Assembly (NCBI RefSeq): GCF_001864895.1
Contig: NZ_MJGO01000037.1
Coordinates: forward strand, 604,759-668,758
From: Curtobacterium sp. MCBA15_009
Lineage (GTDB): Bacteria > Actinomycetota > Actinomycetes > Actinomycetales > Microbacteriaceae
DNA: 64,000 nt
Direction: 5' to 3'
Position numbers and translations under genes: made by a program. Numbering within the stretch: the first letter of the stretch is position 1; every line of letters starts with the position of its first letter. Below the pieces are notes generated by a model, which had not been told where the DNA came from, made no database searches, and was given only the letters and a program-made list of their open reading frames with translations. This document shows positions 25,395-33,817 of the stretch, piece by piece.

Positions 25395-26258
25395 CTACGT
25401 CGTCCGGGCAGTCGCCGTGTCGTCCTCAGCGGCCAGGAGACCGAGGAGCGCCAGCGCATCGGCATCCGGAGATCCCGGTGGTGCCGTGTAGAGCACGAGG
25501 TACTGGTCGCGGTCCGTCAGCGCCAGGCTGTCGCAGTCGACCGTCACCGACCCGACGGTCGGGTGCCGGAACGTCTTCGTGAGGACCGGGGTGACCTGTA
25601 CGTCGTGCCGGTCCCACAGCCGAGCGAACTCTGCGTTACCGGTGCGGAGCTCCTCGACGAGGTCGGTGACCTGCGGGTCGTCGGGGTACCGGGTCCGGCT
25701 CGTCCGCAGCTGCATCACGACGTGTCGGCAGAACTCGGCGCCGTCCGAGATGCCGTACGGCGGGGGTGCCTCGTCGACCGTGTCCGGCGGGAACGCTCGA
25801 CGTGCCAGGTTCCGTTCCGCCGGGGCGAGCCGAGAGAAGTCCTCCATGAGCGCCGACGCCAGCGCGTTCCACGCGAGTACCTCGTACGCGGCCGACAGCA
25901 CGATGGCCGCGGTCTGCGGCAGCCGCTCGACGAGCGCGAGGATGCTCGGCCGGACCGCCCGCTCGACCCGGCCCGTCTGCAGCGAGGCCGTACCGGCCAG
26001 GGCGTGCAGGTGGTCCGACTCCGCCGGGGTCAGCAGGAGCGACCCGGCGATGCCCGCCAGGACCTCCGCCGACGGCCGGGGCGCACGGCCCTGCTCGAGT
26101 CGGACGTAGTACTCGGTGGAGATGTGGGCGAGCACCGCGACCTCTTCACGGCGCAGGCCCGGCGTGCGGCGGCGGGGTCCGGCTGGCAGACCGACGTCCT
26201 CGGGGCGAAGCCGTTCCCGTCGCGAGCGCAGGAAGGCGGCGAGTTCCGGCTTGTCCAT
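25395..26258 (-). CDS. XRE-type regulator with MmyB-like ligand-binding domain (module 1)
   Basis: A 287-residue regulator. The N-terminal Cro/XRE helix-turn-helix (~1-80) includes PGLRREEVAVLAHISTEYYVRLEQGR, the characteristic start of this actinobacterial family. The C-terminal ~180 residues form an MmyB-like PAS-type ligand pocket (YEVLAWNALASALM ... FRHPTVGSVTVDCDSLAL). Such regulators usually repress or activate an adjacent dehydrogenase; here the SDR at 26345 is divergent, 86 bp away. The same arrangement recurs at 27251-28878. The ligand is unknown. Confidence 0.9.
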   Translation of the reverse strand: MDKPELAAFLRSRRERLRPEDVGLPAGPRRRTPGLRREEVAVLAHISTEYYVRLEQGRAPRPSAEVLAGIAGSLLLTPAESDHLHALAGTASLQTGRVERAVRPSILALVERLPQTAAIVLSAAYEVLAWNALASALMEDFSRLAPAERNLARRAFPPDTVDEAPPPYGISDGAEFCRHVVMQLRTSRTRYPDDPQVTDLVEELRTGNAEFARLWDRHDVQVTPVLTKTFRHPTVGSVTVDCDSLALTDRDQYLVLYTAPPGSPDADALALLGLLAAEDDTATARTT

Positions 26259-26344
26259 GCCACGAGTCTCCACCGCCTGCCGTCGCGCACCCTGGTACCG
26301 CTCGTACCTGTATCCGCGGCGAGGTACGGCCCGACGCTGTCGTC

Positions 26345-27127
26345 ATGACCAACGAAACCGCATCCACCCCCATCGGCCTGCTCTCCGACAAGGTCGTGCT
26401 GATCACCGGCGCGAGCCGCGGCATCGGCGCGGCCGCAGCACGGCTCTTCGCCCGGGAAGGCGCCCGGGTCGTCCTCGCCGCCCGCAGTACCGAGGCGCTC
26501 GACGCGGTCGTCGCCGACGTCCGCGGCTCCGGCGGCACGGCGGACGCCGTCGCGCTCGACCTGGCCGACCCGGACAGCATCCGCGCCGCGGTGGCGCGGG
26601 TCGACGAGCTGCACGGTCGACTCGACGCCGCCTTCAACAACGGCGCCACCATCCAGCAGCCCGGACCGCTCGACACCACCAGCGACGAGGACATCGACAC
26701 CCAGTTCGCCGTGAACTTCCGTGGACACTGGGTCGCCATGACCGCCGAGGCAGCACTGATGCGTCGCTCCGGAGGCGGGGCGATCGTGAACACGTCGAGC
26801 ATCGGGAGCCGTCGGGCCAACCCGGCACTGCCCGCGTACGGCGCGATGAAGCGGGCGCTGAACAGCATCACCGAGACGGCGGCCGTCACCTGGGCGCCCG
26901 AGCGCATCCGGGTGAACGGCATCACCCCGGGCGGCACGGCGACGGAGATGATCGAGGCGTGGGAGGCGGCGACTCCGGGCGTCACCGAGCAGATCAACGC
27001 GTCGGTACCGCTGGGCCGGATGGCCGAACCGGTCGAGGTGGCCGAGGTCGCGGCATGGCTGCTCAGCGACCGCGCTGCGATGGTCGCCGGCGCGATCGTC
27101 CCCGTCGACGGGGGAGCGGGGGCCTGA
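26345..27127 (+). CDS. SDR family oxidoreductase (module 1)
   Basis: A 260-residue classical SDR with TGASRGIG near the N-terminus, a modified NNGA in place of NNAG, and the YGAMKRA catalytic Tyr/Lys region preceded by SSIGSR. The C-terminal DGGAGA is typical. Probably reduces or oxidises a small alcohol/ketone with NAD(P). It is divergent from an MmyB-type regulator and is likely its target. GGTAC-N5-GTACC at 26294-26308 in the shared promoter region is a candidate operator. A large hairpin follows the stop. Confidence 0.9.
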   Translation: MTNETASTPIGLLSDKVVLITGASRGIGAAAARLFAREGARVVLAARSTEALDAVVADVRGSGGTADAVALDLADPDSIRAAVARVDELHGRLDAAFNNGATIQQPGPLDTTSDEDIDTQFAVNFRGHWVAMTAEAALMRRSGGGAIVNTSSIGSRRANPALPAYGAMKRALNSITETAAVTWAPERIRVNGITPGGTATEMIEAWEAATPGVTEQINASVPLGRMAEPVEVAEVAAWLLSDRAAMVAGAIVPVDGGAGA

Positions 27128-27132
27128 CGCCG

Positions 27133-27206
27133 GCGCTCCGCACAACCGAAGTGCAACGGAACCGGACGAGCGCGCGGTTTCGTTGCACTTTGGTTGTGCG
27201 CAGCGC
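27133..27206. repeat. 31-bp near-perfect inverted repeat
   Basis: Arms 27133-27163 and 27176-27206 match at 28 of 31 positions around a 12-nt loop. They contain the distinctive core GAAGTGCAACGGAACC and its complement. In plus-strand RNA two of the mismatches become G-U pairs, so the hairpin is stronger in that direction. It lies 6 nt after the SDR stop and 44 nt from the convergent regulator's stop. It may act as a terminator, but it is longer and less GC-dense than the others here. Confidence 0.85.
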
Positions 27207-27250
27207 AAGCGCACCACGACCGCACGACCGCACGACCTCAGTCGTGCGCC

Positions 27251-28093
27251 TCACCCCGCCAACGCCTGCGCCCCCACCACCACCGCGAGGGCCAGCCGCT
27301 CCGCGTCGGCCGTCCCCGGCTCGGCCGTGTAGGCGAGGATCCGCAGGTCCTCCGGCCCGACGACCAGGGTGTCGCAGTCCAGGGTGATCAGCCCGACGTC
27401 CGGGTGGTCGATCACCTTCCGGCGGGCGGTCCCGCCCAGGGCGGTCGCGCCCGAGTCCCACAGGTCGACGAACCGGGGGCTGGCCGCCCGCAGGTCGCGC
27501 ACGAGCTGCTGCAGCTGCCGGTCGAGCGGGTAGCGGGCCGCGGTCATCCGGAGGCCGGCGACCAGGGTCTCCTCGAACGCGGCCTGTTCGTCGGGTGTGT
27601 GCACGGCGCGGCTGCCGGAGCCGACGAGGTGCCGCCAGGTGGTGTTCCGCTCGTGGCCGCGGAGTGCGGCGATCGGTCCCATGAGTGCGTCGTACGGAGC
27701 GTTCGCGACGAGCAGGTTGCCGGCGGCGTCGAGCACCGCGACGGGGGTGTCCGCCAGCCGGTCGAGCAGCCGCTGCACGCTCGGCGGGATCCGTGTCGGC
27801 ACGACGTCGGCGCCGGGGACGGCGTGCCCGGCGAGCCGGTAGAGCAGCGCGCGGTCGGCGTCGGCGACGCGGAGCGCCCGGACGAGCGCCTCGACGACCT
27901 GCGCCGACGGCGAGGTCGCCCGGCCCTGCTCGAGCCGGGTCAGGTAGTCGGCGGAGATCCCCGCCAGGCCTGCGAGTTCCTCTCGCCGCAGGCCCGCCGC
28001 TCGCCGACGCGGCCCGACGACGACGCCCGCGGCGGCCGGGGTGACGTGGTCGCGCAGCCGCCGCAGGGTGTGCCCGAAGTCCGTGTCCGCCAT
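27251..28093 (-). CDS. XRE-type regulator with MmyB-like ligand-binding domain (module 2)
   Basis: A 280-residue paralog of the regulator at 25395. The helix-turn-helix includes AAGLRREELAGLAGISADYLTRLEQGR, followed by the MmyB-like domain (VAVLDAAGNLLVANAPYDALMG ... KVIDHPDVGLITLDCDTLVV). It is divergent from the SDR at 28195 across a 101-bp gap, repeating the layout of module 1. The two copies differ enough to suggest different ligands. Confidence 0.9.
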   Translation of the reverse strand: MADTDFGHTLRRLRDHVTPAAAGVVVGPRRRAAGLRREELAGLAGISADYLTRLEQGRATSPSAQVVEALVRALRVADADRALLYRLAGHAVPGADVVPTRIPPSVQRLLDRLADTPVAVLDAAGNLLVANAPYDALMGPIAALRGHERNTTWRHLVGSGSRAVHTPDEQAAFEETLVAGLRMTAARYPLDRQLQQLVRDLRAASPRFVDLWDSGATALGGTARRKVIDHPDVGLITLDCDTLVVGPEDLRILAYTAEPGTADAERLALAVVVGAQALAG

Positions 28094-28194
28094 GCCTCCA
28101 GTCTGCGCGCGACGAGCGACCTGGTCCTGGCCCTGCCGGTCCTACGACAACCGGGCGACTCCCTGCCCGACGGCACGAGGGCGACGCTGGGGCC

Positions 28195-28878
28195 ATGACA
28201 ACGACACTCATCACCGGGGCCACCCGCGGCCTCGGCAAGGAAACCGCCCGCCAGCTCGTCGATGCCGGGCACACGGTCTGGATCGGCGCCCGCGATGCCG
28301 AGCAGGGAGCGGCGGTCGCCGCCGAGATCGGCGCCCGCTCCGTGCAGCTCGACGTCCGCGACGACGACTCGGTCGCCGCGGCCTTCGCCCACGTCGCCGC
28401 GAACGGCGGCCTCGACGTGCTCGTGAACAACGCCGGCATCGCCGTGTGGGGACAGGACGGCCCCCAGGCGCTCGACGTGTTCGACACGAACGCCGTCGGC
28501 ACGATCCGCGCGACCGAGGCCGCGCTGCCGCTCCTGCGCCGCTCGGCGAACCCGATCGTGGTGAACCTGTCGAGCGCGCTCGGCTCGTTCGAGGCCACCC
28601 ATGACCCGTCGAAGCCCGCGTTCACCGTGCCGGCGGTCGTCTACGGCGCCTCGAAGGCGGCCGTCTCGATGCTGACGGTGCAGTACGCGAAGATCGCGCC
28701 CGAGGTGCACTTCGTCGCGGTCGAGCCCGGCTACACGGCCACCGAGTTCGGTGGCATGCCGAACCCGCACGGTCGCCCCGTCGAGGTGAGCGCAGCCACG
28801 ATCGCGGCCGCCGCGAGCGCCGGCCCCGAGGGCCCGACCGGCGTGTTCCTGGAGGACGGCCAGCCGCTCGGGTGGTGA
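28195..28878 (+). CDS. SDR family oxidoreductase (module 2)
   Basis: A 227-residue SDR with TGATRGLG cofactor motif, NNAG, and an active-site YGASKAA preceded by NLSSALGSF. It lacks the C-terminal substrate loop extension of larger family members. Such short SDRs next to MmyB-type regulators are often annotated as NAD(P)-dependent carbonyl reductases. Substrate unknown. The stop is followed by a 75-nt repeat and a perfect hairpin. Confidence 0.9.
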   Translation: MTTTLITGATRGLGKETARQLVDAGHTVWIGARDAEQGAAVAAEIGARSVQLDVRDDDSVAAAFAHVAANGGLDVLVNNAGIAVWGQDGPQALDVFDTNAVGTIRATEAALPLLRRSANPIVVNLSSALGSFEATHDPSKPAFTVPAVVYGASKAAVSMLTVQYAKIAPEVHFVAVEPGYTATEFGGMPNPHGRPVEVSAATIAAAASAGPEGPTGVFLEDGQPLGW

Positions 28879-28887
28879 CGCCGCGAC

Positions 28888-28962
28888 GGACTGGGCCCAC
28901 GGCGCCGGTTCCGGGACGACGCGCCAACGGCGTACCGGCCGTGTTGGTGGGGGGAGGCGCGG
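28888..28962. repeat. 75-nt dispersed repeat, intergenic copy
   Basis: This stretch aligns without gaps to 37805-37879, inside mnhD, at 60 of 75 positions. The best-conserved blocks are GGACTGGGCCC, GCCGGTTCCGG, GACGCG and GAGGCGCGG. Its right end overlaps the palindromic hairpin at 28952-28985. Confidence 0.75.
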
Positions 28963-28985
28963 TGCCAGCTGGCACCGCGCCTCCC
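28952..28985. repeat. Palindromic hairpin, GGAGGCGCGG family (copy 3)
   Basis: A perfect 34-bp palindrome whose half is GGGAGGCGCGGTGCCAG. It lies between the SDR of module 2 and the convergent pyruvate oxidase gene, ending 20 nt from the latter's stop. Probable bidirectional terminator and member of the dispersed family. Confidence 0.9.
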
Positions 28986-29004
28986 GTCCGTCGTCCGGTC
29001 GCGT

Positions 29005-30729
29005 CTACAGCAGCTGGCGCGCGTTCGTCGACGCGAGGTCCAGCAGCTCGTCGCCGCGACCCGACAGCACCGTGCGGATGGCGTAGAGCGTGAAGCCCTT
29101 CGCCTGCTCGAGCGTGACGGCCGGGGGCATCGAGAGCTCCTGACGGTTCGCGCGGACGGACACGAGCGCGGGGCCGTCGTGCGCGAGCGCGGCGGCCATC
29201 GCGTCTTCGAGGTCGTCGGACACGTCGACCCGGAAGCCCTTGATGCCGATCGCCTCGGCGACGGCGGCGAAGTCCGGGTTCTGCAGCTCGGTGCCGTAGT
29301 TCACGAAGCCGGCAGCCTTCATCTCGAGCTCGACGAAGTTGAGCGACGAGTTGTCGAACACGACGATCTTCACCGGCAGCTTGTTCTGCACGATCGTGAC
29401 GAGCTCGCCGAGGAGCATCGTCAGCCCGCCGTCACCGGCCATCGCGATGACCTGCCGGTCCGGGAACGCCGTCTGCGCGCCGATCGCCTGCGAGACCGCG
29501 TTCGCCATCGAGCCGTGCCAGAACGAGCCGATGAGCCGGCGCTTGCCGTTCATCGTCAGGTAGCGCGACGCCCACACGACGGGGGAGCCGACGTCGGGGA
29601 TGAAGACGGCGTCCTCGGCGGCGATCCGGTCGAGCACGCGCGTGACGTACTGCGGGTGCAGCGGCTTCTTCCTGCCGGCGGGGACGGCGAGGTCGTCGAG
29701 CTTCTCGCGGGTCTTCCGGTAGTGCTTCAGGGAGTCCTCGAGGTGCTTCGTCGGGTGCGAACCGGTCAGCAGGGGGATGAGCGCGAGGGCGGTGTCCTTG
29801 ACGGTCCCGACCAGGCCGATGTCGACCGGGTGCCGCCGGCCGAGCTGCGAACCGCGGATGTCGACCTGCACGTGCTTCGCGTGCTCGGGGAAGAACTGCG
29901 GGTACGGGAAGTCGGTGCCGAGCATGAGCACGACGTCGGCATCCTCCATGGCGCGGTACCCGGACGAGAAGCCGAGCAGCCCGGTCATGCCGACGTCGTA
30001 CGGGTTGTCGTACTCGATGTACTCCTTGCCGCGCATCGCGTGCACGATCGGGGCCTGCAGGCGCTCGGCCAGCGCAACGACCTCGTCGTGTGCACCGGCG
30101 ACGCCGGCTCCGGCCAGGATCGTGATCTTGTCGGCGCCGTTGAGCAGGTCGGCGGTGCGCTGCAGCTCGGCGTCGCTCGGCACGATGCGCGGCTCGGTGC
30201 GCTCGACCCGGGTGACGCGGTCGCTCTTCGCCTCTGCGAGCAGCACGTCGCCCGGGATCACGAGCACCGCGACGCCGCGCTTCTCGACGGCCTCGCGCAT
30301 CGCGATCTCGAGCAGGCGGGGCATCTGCACCGGGTCGGCGACGTACTCGACGTACACCGAGCACTCGCGGAACAGCTCCTGCGGGTGGGTCTCCTGGAAG
30401 TAGCCGGTACCGATCTCCGCCGTCGGGATGTGCGCCGCGATCGCCAGCACCGGCACGCGGGAGCGGTTCGCGTCGTAGAGGCCGTTGACCAGGTGCAGGT
30501 TGCCGGGGCCGCAGCTGCCCGCGCAGACCGCGAGCTCCCCGGTCAGGCCGGCCTCGCCGGAAGCGGCGAAGGCGGCTGCCTCCTCGTGCCGCACGTGCTC
30601 CCACCGGATCGTGCCGTCCTTGCGCAGGGCGTCCGTGAACCCGTTGAGGGAGTCCCCCGGCAGGCCGTAGACGCGCGTGACGTCGTTGGCGCGGAGGGTG
30701 GCGACGATGTTCTCGGCAACAGTTGGCAT
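29005..30729 (-). CDS. poxB: Pyruvate dehydrogenase (quinone) / pyruvate oxidase
   Basis: A 574-residue ThDP/FAD enzyme close in length to E. coli PoxB (572). The ThDP activating Glu lies in RHEEAAAFAASGEA (~48-61), the FAD middle domain spans ~190-330, and the ThDP-Mg motif begins AGDGGLTMLLGEL (~429) and ends at FDNSSLNFV. It converts pyruvate to acetate and CO2, passing electrons to the membrane quinone pool. The C-terminal ~40 residues could be the lipid-binding activation segment. Acetolactate synthase is less likely: no small subunit, and the PoxB-type YFQETHPQELFRECS is present. Divergent from the PAP2 gene. Confidence 0.92.
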   Translation of the reverse strand: MPTVAENIVATLRANDVTRVYGLPGDSLNGFTDALRKDGTIRWEHVRHEEAAAFAASGEAGLTGELAVCAGSCGPGNLHLVNGLYDANRSRVPVLAIAAHIPTAEIGTGYFQETHPQELFRECSVYVEYVADPVQMPRLLEIAMREAVEKRGVAVLVIPGDVLLAEAKSDRVTRVERTEPRIVPSDAELQRTADLLNGADKITILAGAGVAGAHDEVVALAERLQAPIVHAMRGKEYIEYDNPYDVGMTGLLGFSSGYRAMEDADVVLMLGTDFPYPQFFPEHAKHVQVDIRGSQLGRRHPVDIGLVGTVKDTALALIPLLTGSHPTKHLEDSLKHYRKTREKLDDLAVPAGRKKPLHPQYVTRVLDRIAAEDAVFIPDVGSPVVWASRYLTMNGKRRLIGSFWHGSMANAVSQAIGAQTAFPDRQVIAMAGDGGLTMLLGELVTIVQNKLPVKIVVFDNSSLNFVELEMKAAGFVNYGTELQNPDFAAVAEAIGIKGFRVDVSDDLEDAMAAALAHDGPALVSVRANRQELSMPPAVTLEQAKGFTLYAIRTVLSGRGDELLDLASTNARQLL

Positions 30730-30817
30730 GCCCCCTGTCTACTCGGGAGCACCTGCGCTGAGTGCTTTCACACGGCCCGACGGAACGGGTCGCAGTCGGC
30801 ACTGGGACGATGGTCGG

Positions 30818-31549
30818 ATGACCGACGACGCGCCGCTCCTCCGCTCCCGCCGACCGGAGCCCGCGCTGCCCGGGATCCTCGAACGCTCGCCCTACCCGCT
30901 CGTCTCGGTCGCCATCGCGGTCATCGCCGTCGTCGTCATCACCCTCGTCGGGTTCGCGCTCGGCACGGTCGACCTCGGGCTGTCGAAGGCCCTCAACGCG
31001 CTGCACACCGGGTTCGTCGGCGGCTTCAGCGACGCGGTCTACCACGTCATCAGCCCGGCACCCGCGATCGGCATCACGGTCGTCGTCGTCGCGGTGATCT
31101 GGTGGCGCACCCGCGACCTGCGCCCGGCCCTGGCCTTCGGCGGCACGATCGCGATCACGTGGGTACCCTCCGCCGTCGTGAAGGAGATTGTGCACCGCGC
31201 CCGCCCGGACGTCTCGGTGCTGCCGCACCCGTTCCCGGTGCAGCCAGACCCCGGCTACCCGAGCGGCCACACCGTCTACATCACCGCGTTCGTGCTCGCC
31301 CTGATCTGGCTGCTCCGAGAGACCCGGTGGCACCGCCTGGTGCTCACCCTCGGGGTGGTCGCGATCGTCGTCGTGTTCTTCGCGGTGTCCATCGACGCCG
31401 TGCACTACCCGACCGACGCTGCGGCCTCGATCCTCTGGGCGCTCGCCGTGGCGCCCGGGGTGCGGGTGGCGTGGGTGGACTGGCTCATGCCGAGGATCCC
31501 GTTCCTGCGGCCGGGGCGGGCTGGGGATGAATCGCGCGTAGGGGGATGA
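30818..31549 (+). CDS. PAP2 family phosphatase (membrane)
   Basis: A 243-residue integral-membrane lipid phosphatase candidate with five or six helices. The three PAP2 motifs are KEIVHRARP (~122-130), PSGH (~147-150) and SIDAVHYPTD (~191-200), with the two catalytic His. Likely substrates are phosphatidic acid or polyprenyl diphosphate (undecaprenyl-PP recycling). The last residues, DESRVGG, are encoded by the first copies of a CGCGCGTAG repeat, so the stop lies inside the repeat cluster. Confidence 0.88.
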   Translation: MTDDAPLLRSRRPEPALPGILERSPYPLVSVAIAVIAVVVITLVGFALGTVDLGLSKALNALHTGFVGGFSDAVYHVISPAPAIGITVVVVAVIWWRTRDLRPALAFGGTIAITWVPSAVVKEIVHRARPDVSVLPHPFPVQPDPGYPSGHTVYITAFVLALIWLLRETRWHRLVLTLGVVAIVVVFFAVSIDAVHYPTDAAASILWALAVAPGVRVAWVDWLMPRIPFLRPGRAGDESRVGG

Positions 31550-31634
31550 ATCGCGCGTAGGAGGCCGGAAGTTCTGCCCTCCTACGCGCGGAAGATCCCT
31601 CCACGCGCGGAACGACCTCCTACGCGCGGAACAG
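31523..31634. repeat. CGCGCGTAG repeat cluster
   Basis: Two exact tandem 19-mers, GGGGATGAATCGCGCGTAG (31523-31541 and 31542-31560), are followed by inverted TACGCGCGGA or CACGCGCGGA elements at about 31583, 31602 and 31621. CGCGCGTAGGAG (31553-31564) pairs with CTCCTACGCGCG (31579-31590) around a 14-nt loop. The cluster contains the stop codons of both convergent genes: TGA of the PAP2 gene and TAG of soxR. Confidence 0.85.
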
Positions 31635-32141
31635 CCCCTCGGCCTCGGCGCCCGCGTCCGCGTCCGCGGCCAGCTCGTCGTCGATCGGCAGCAGTCGCCG
31701 CGCCCCGTGCCCCTCGTCACCGAGCGCGTCGCCGGGGTTCACCACCGAGCAGGCCCCGAGCGAGACGCACCCGCACCCGATGCACTGCGTCATCTCCTGC
31801 TGCAACCGCTCGAGCTCGAGCTGCCGGGCCCGCAGCCGTGCGCGCCACCGCTCGTTCAGCCGGTCCCAGTCCCGCAGCGAGGGCATCCGGTCGTCGGGCA
31901 GGGCCGCGAACTGCTCCGCGACCTCGCTGAGCGGGATGCCGAGCCGCTTGGCCACCTGGATGATCGCGATGCGGCGCTCGACGTGCCGCGGGTACATGCG
32001 GGTGCCGCCGTCCGTGCGCTCGGGCCGGATCAGGCCCTTGCGCTCGTAGAAGTGCAGGGCCGACGCGGCGACGCCGGTGCGCCGGACGATCTCGCCGATC
32101 GGCAGCAGGTCGGTCGGTCGTGGCTGCTGGATCTCGACCAT
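31620..32141 (-). CDS. soxR: Redox-sensing MerR-family activator SoxR
   Basis: A 173-residue MerR protein. The N-terminal winged helix (LLPIGEIVRRTGVAASALHFYERKGLI) and dimerisation helix lead to a [2Fe-2S] motif with Cys120, Cys123, Cys125 and Cys131 (CIGCGCVSLGAC), the exact SoxR spacing. It senses redox-cycling compounds by cluster oxidation and activates efflux or quinone-modifying genes. The C-terminus ends LFRA followed by TAG, all encoded by a CGCGCGTAG repeat. No clear SoxR box was found next to it; targets are probably elsewhere. Confidence 0.93.
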   Translation of the reverse strand: MVEIQQPRPTDLLPIGEIVRRTGVAASALHFYERKGLIRPERTDGGTRMYPRHVERRIAIIQVAKRLGIPLSEVAEQFAALPDDRMPSLRDWDRLNERWRARLRARQLELERLQQEMTQCIGCGCVSLGACSVVNPGDALGDEGHGARRLLPIDDELAADADAGAEAEGLFRA

Positions 32142-32162
32142 GGTCGAGATCCTACGGCGCGG

Positions 32163-33212
32163 TCACCGCTGCTGGAACGACTCCCAGAGCAGGAACGCCG
32201 TGAACAGCACGAACGGCGCGCACGCCAGCACGTTGAGCCACCGGTGCGCGACGACCACGGCGACGAACTCGCGCAGGAACGCACTCGGCACGTAGTAGGC
32301 GGCCGTGCGTGCCCCGACGACCTGCGCCGGCAGGTCGAGCCGCCGGGCCAGGGTCGCGGCGCGGAGCACGTGGTAGTCGTTCGTCACCACGACGACCTGC
32401 CCGTCACGGCCCGCCTCGGTCTGCACGGCCCGCGAGTACGCCAGGTTCTCGCGGGTGTTCCGCGACGCGGTCTCGGGCAGCACGTCCTGTTCCTCGGCGC
32501 CGTTCGCGAGCAGGTACTCGGCCATCGCCGCGCCCTCGGGCCGGGGCTCGTCGTCGCCCTGCCCGCCGGAGGGGATGAGCACCGGCCGCCGGCCCGCCGC
32601 CCGCTCGGCGCGGTAGATGCCGAGCCCGCGGTCGAGCCGGCTGCGGAGCAGGGGCGGCACCTCGCCCCGGACCAGCCCGGAGCCGAGCACGACGATCGCG
32701 TCGGGGGTCAGGCCGTGCCGCATCCGGCCGTAGACCACGGAGTAGACCGCGAACGCCACCAGGGCGACCGCGAAGTACCCGCACACGAACACCATGAGCA
32801 CCGCGAGCGCGACACCGATCGCGTTCCAGGGCGAGGATGCGCCGCTGCGGGTGCTGACGAACAGGGCGACGGCGATCGCGGGCAGCACGAAGACGAGCAC
32901 CCCGGCGACGAGCGAGAGCATGTTGCCGAGGCTCCGCCCCTCGGCACGGAGCATCTGGACACCGTTGGCGATGAGCGCGACACCGAGGGCCACGACGGCC
33001 AGGGGCACGAGGAGCAACCCGAACGCGACGACGAACCCGAAGCCGGGCACCACGAGCGTGAGCGCGGACACGACGGTGACCAGGGCGAAGAACGCCGCAG
33101 CCGTCAGGAACACCCCGTTCCGGAGCATCCGCGGATCGTGCCGACGGCAGGACACGTAGAGCAGCAGGAAGACGACGGCGATGATCGGCGCCGGGCCGAG
33201 CGCGGTCAGCAC
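32163..33212 (-). CDS. YdcF/ElyC-type DUF218 membrane protein
   Basis: A 349-residue protein with about five N-terminal helices (1-165) and a DUF218 domain (~170-320): PDAIVVLGSGLVRGEVPPLL, SGGQGDDEPRPEGAAMAEYL, ASRNTRENLAYSR and VVTNDYHVLRA. A last helix lies near 325-342. In E. coli, the DUF218 proteins ElyC and SanA affect envelope integrity and lipid-carrier metabolism. It lies 21 bp upstream of soxR on the same strand and could be co-transcribed with it. GTG start at 33212. Confidence 0.85.
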   Translation of the reverse strand: MLTALGPAPIIAVVFLLLYVSCRRHDPRMLRNGVFLTAAAFFALVTVVSALTLVVPGFGFVVAFGLLLVPLAVVALGVALIANGVQMLRAEGRSLGNMLSLVAGVLVFVLPAIAVALFVSTRSGASSPWNAIGVALAVLMVFVCGYFAVALVAFAVYSVVYGRMRHGLTPDAIVVLGSGLVRGEVPPLLRSRLDRGLGIYRAERAAGRRPVLIPSGGQGDDEPRPEGAAMAEYLLANGAEEQDVLPETASRNTRENLAYSRAVQTEAGRDGQVVVVTNDYHVLRAATLARRLDLPAQVVGARTAAYYVPSAFLREFVAVVVAHRWLNVLACAPFVLFTAFLLWESFQQR

Positions 33213-33276
33213 GCGGTCGCACGGGGGTCGGTCATGCAGCCACGGTACCGGCGCCCGGTGACGGCCCTCCCCGCCG

Positions 33277-33729
33277 TCAGCCGACCGCGCGCCGGATCAG
33301 GGCCGCGACCCTCGTCGCGTCGTCGTCGGAGAACGCCGGCGTGATCGCGTACGCGGTCGGCCACATCGAGCCGTCGTCGAGCGCGGCCGGGTCCTGGAAC
33401 CCGAGCGTCGCGTACCGGGCGCCGAACTTCGCAGCGCCCTGGAAGAAGAACACGACCTTGCCGTCCTCCGCCCACGCCGGCATCCCGTACCAGAGCTTCG
33501 ACGTGAGCCCGGGAGCGGTCTCGAGCGCGATGCGGCTGATCCGCTCGGCCAACGCGCGGTCCGGCTCGGGCATCCCGGCGATCGCGTCCCGCACGGCCTG
33601 CGCCGCCGCCGCGGCCTTCTCGGCCCTGGTGCCCTTCGTGCTCCGGGAACGCTGCACCTCGGCGGCGTGCTCCCGCATCGCCGCGCGCTCGTCGTCCGAG
33701 AACGTCGGGTCGGTCGTCGTCCCTGCCAT
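33277..33729 (-). CDS. DUF1801/YdhG-like protein
   Basis: A 150-residue protein. A charged N-terminal helix (AAEVQRSRSTKGTRAEKAAAAAQ) precedes a YdhG-type domain recognised by LTSKLWYGMPAWAEDGKVVFFFQGAAKFGARYATLGF. This is a common small fold (iron-chaperone frataxin-like in shape) with no established function. GGGAG stands 6-7 nt before ATG 33729. Divergent from the aldo/keto reductase gene. Confidence 0.85.
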   Translation of the reverse strand: MAGTTTDPTFSDDERAAMREHAAEVQRSRSTKGTRAEKAAAAAQAVRDAIAGMPEPDRALAERISRIALETAPGLTSKLWYGMPAWAEDGKVVFFFQGAAKFGARYATLGFQDPAALDDGSMWPTAYAITPAFSDDDATRVAALIRRAVG

Positions 33730-33817
33730 GGTCTGCTCCCTCGTCCACCGGTGCCTCGATGATGCACCCGTGTCCGGCCACGGCGTTCGTCTGGCGCGCT
33801 GGTGGCAGGCTCGGACC

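Noticed and set aside
29005-30729. Acetolactate synthase large subunit
   Set aside because: No small subunit or ilv genes adjacent; the PoxB-type segments and full length favour pyruvate oxidase.
31523-31634. CRISPR-like array
   Set aside because: The repeats are too short, some are inverted, spacing is irregular and no cas genes are near.
32142-32162. SoxR-regulated gene right next to soxR
   Set aside because: The neighbour is upstream on the same strand and I saw no SoxR-box-like palindrome in the 21-bp gap.
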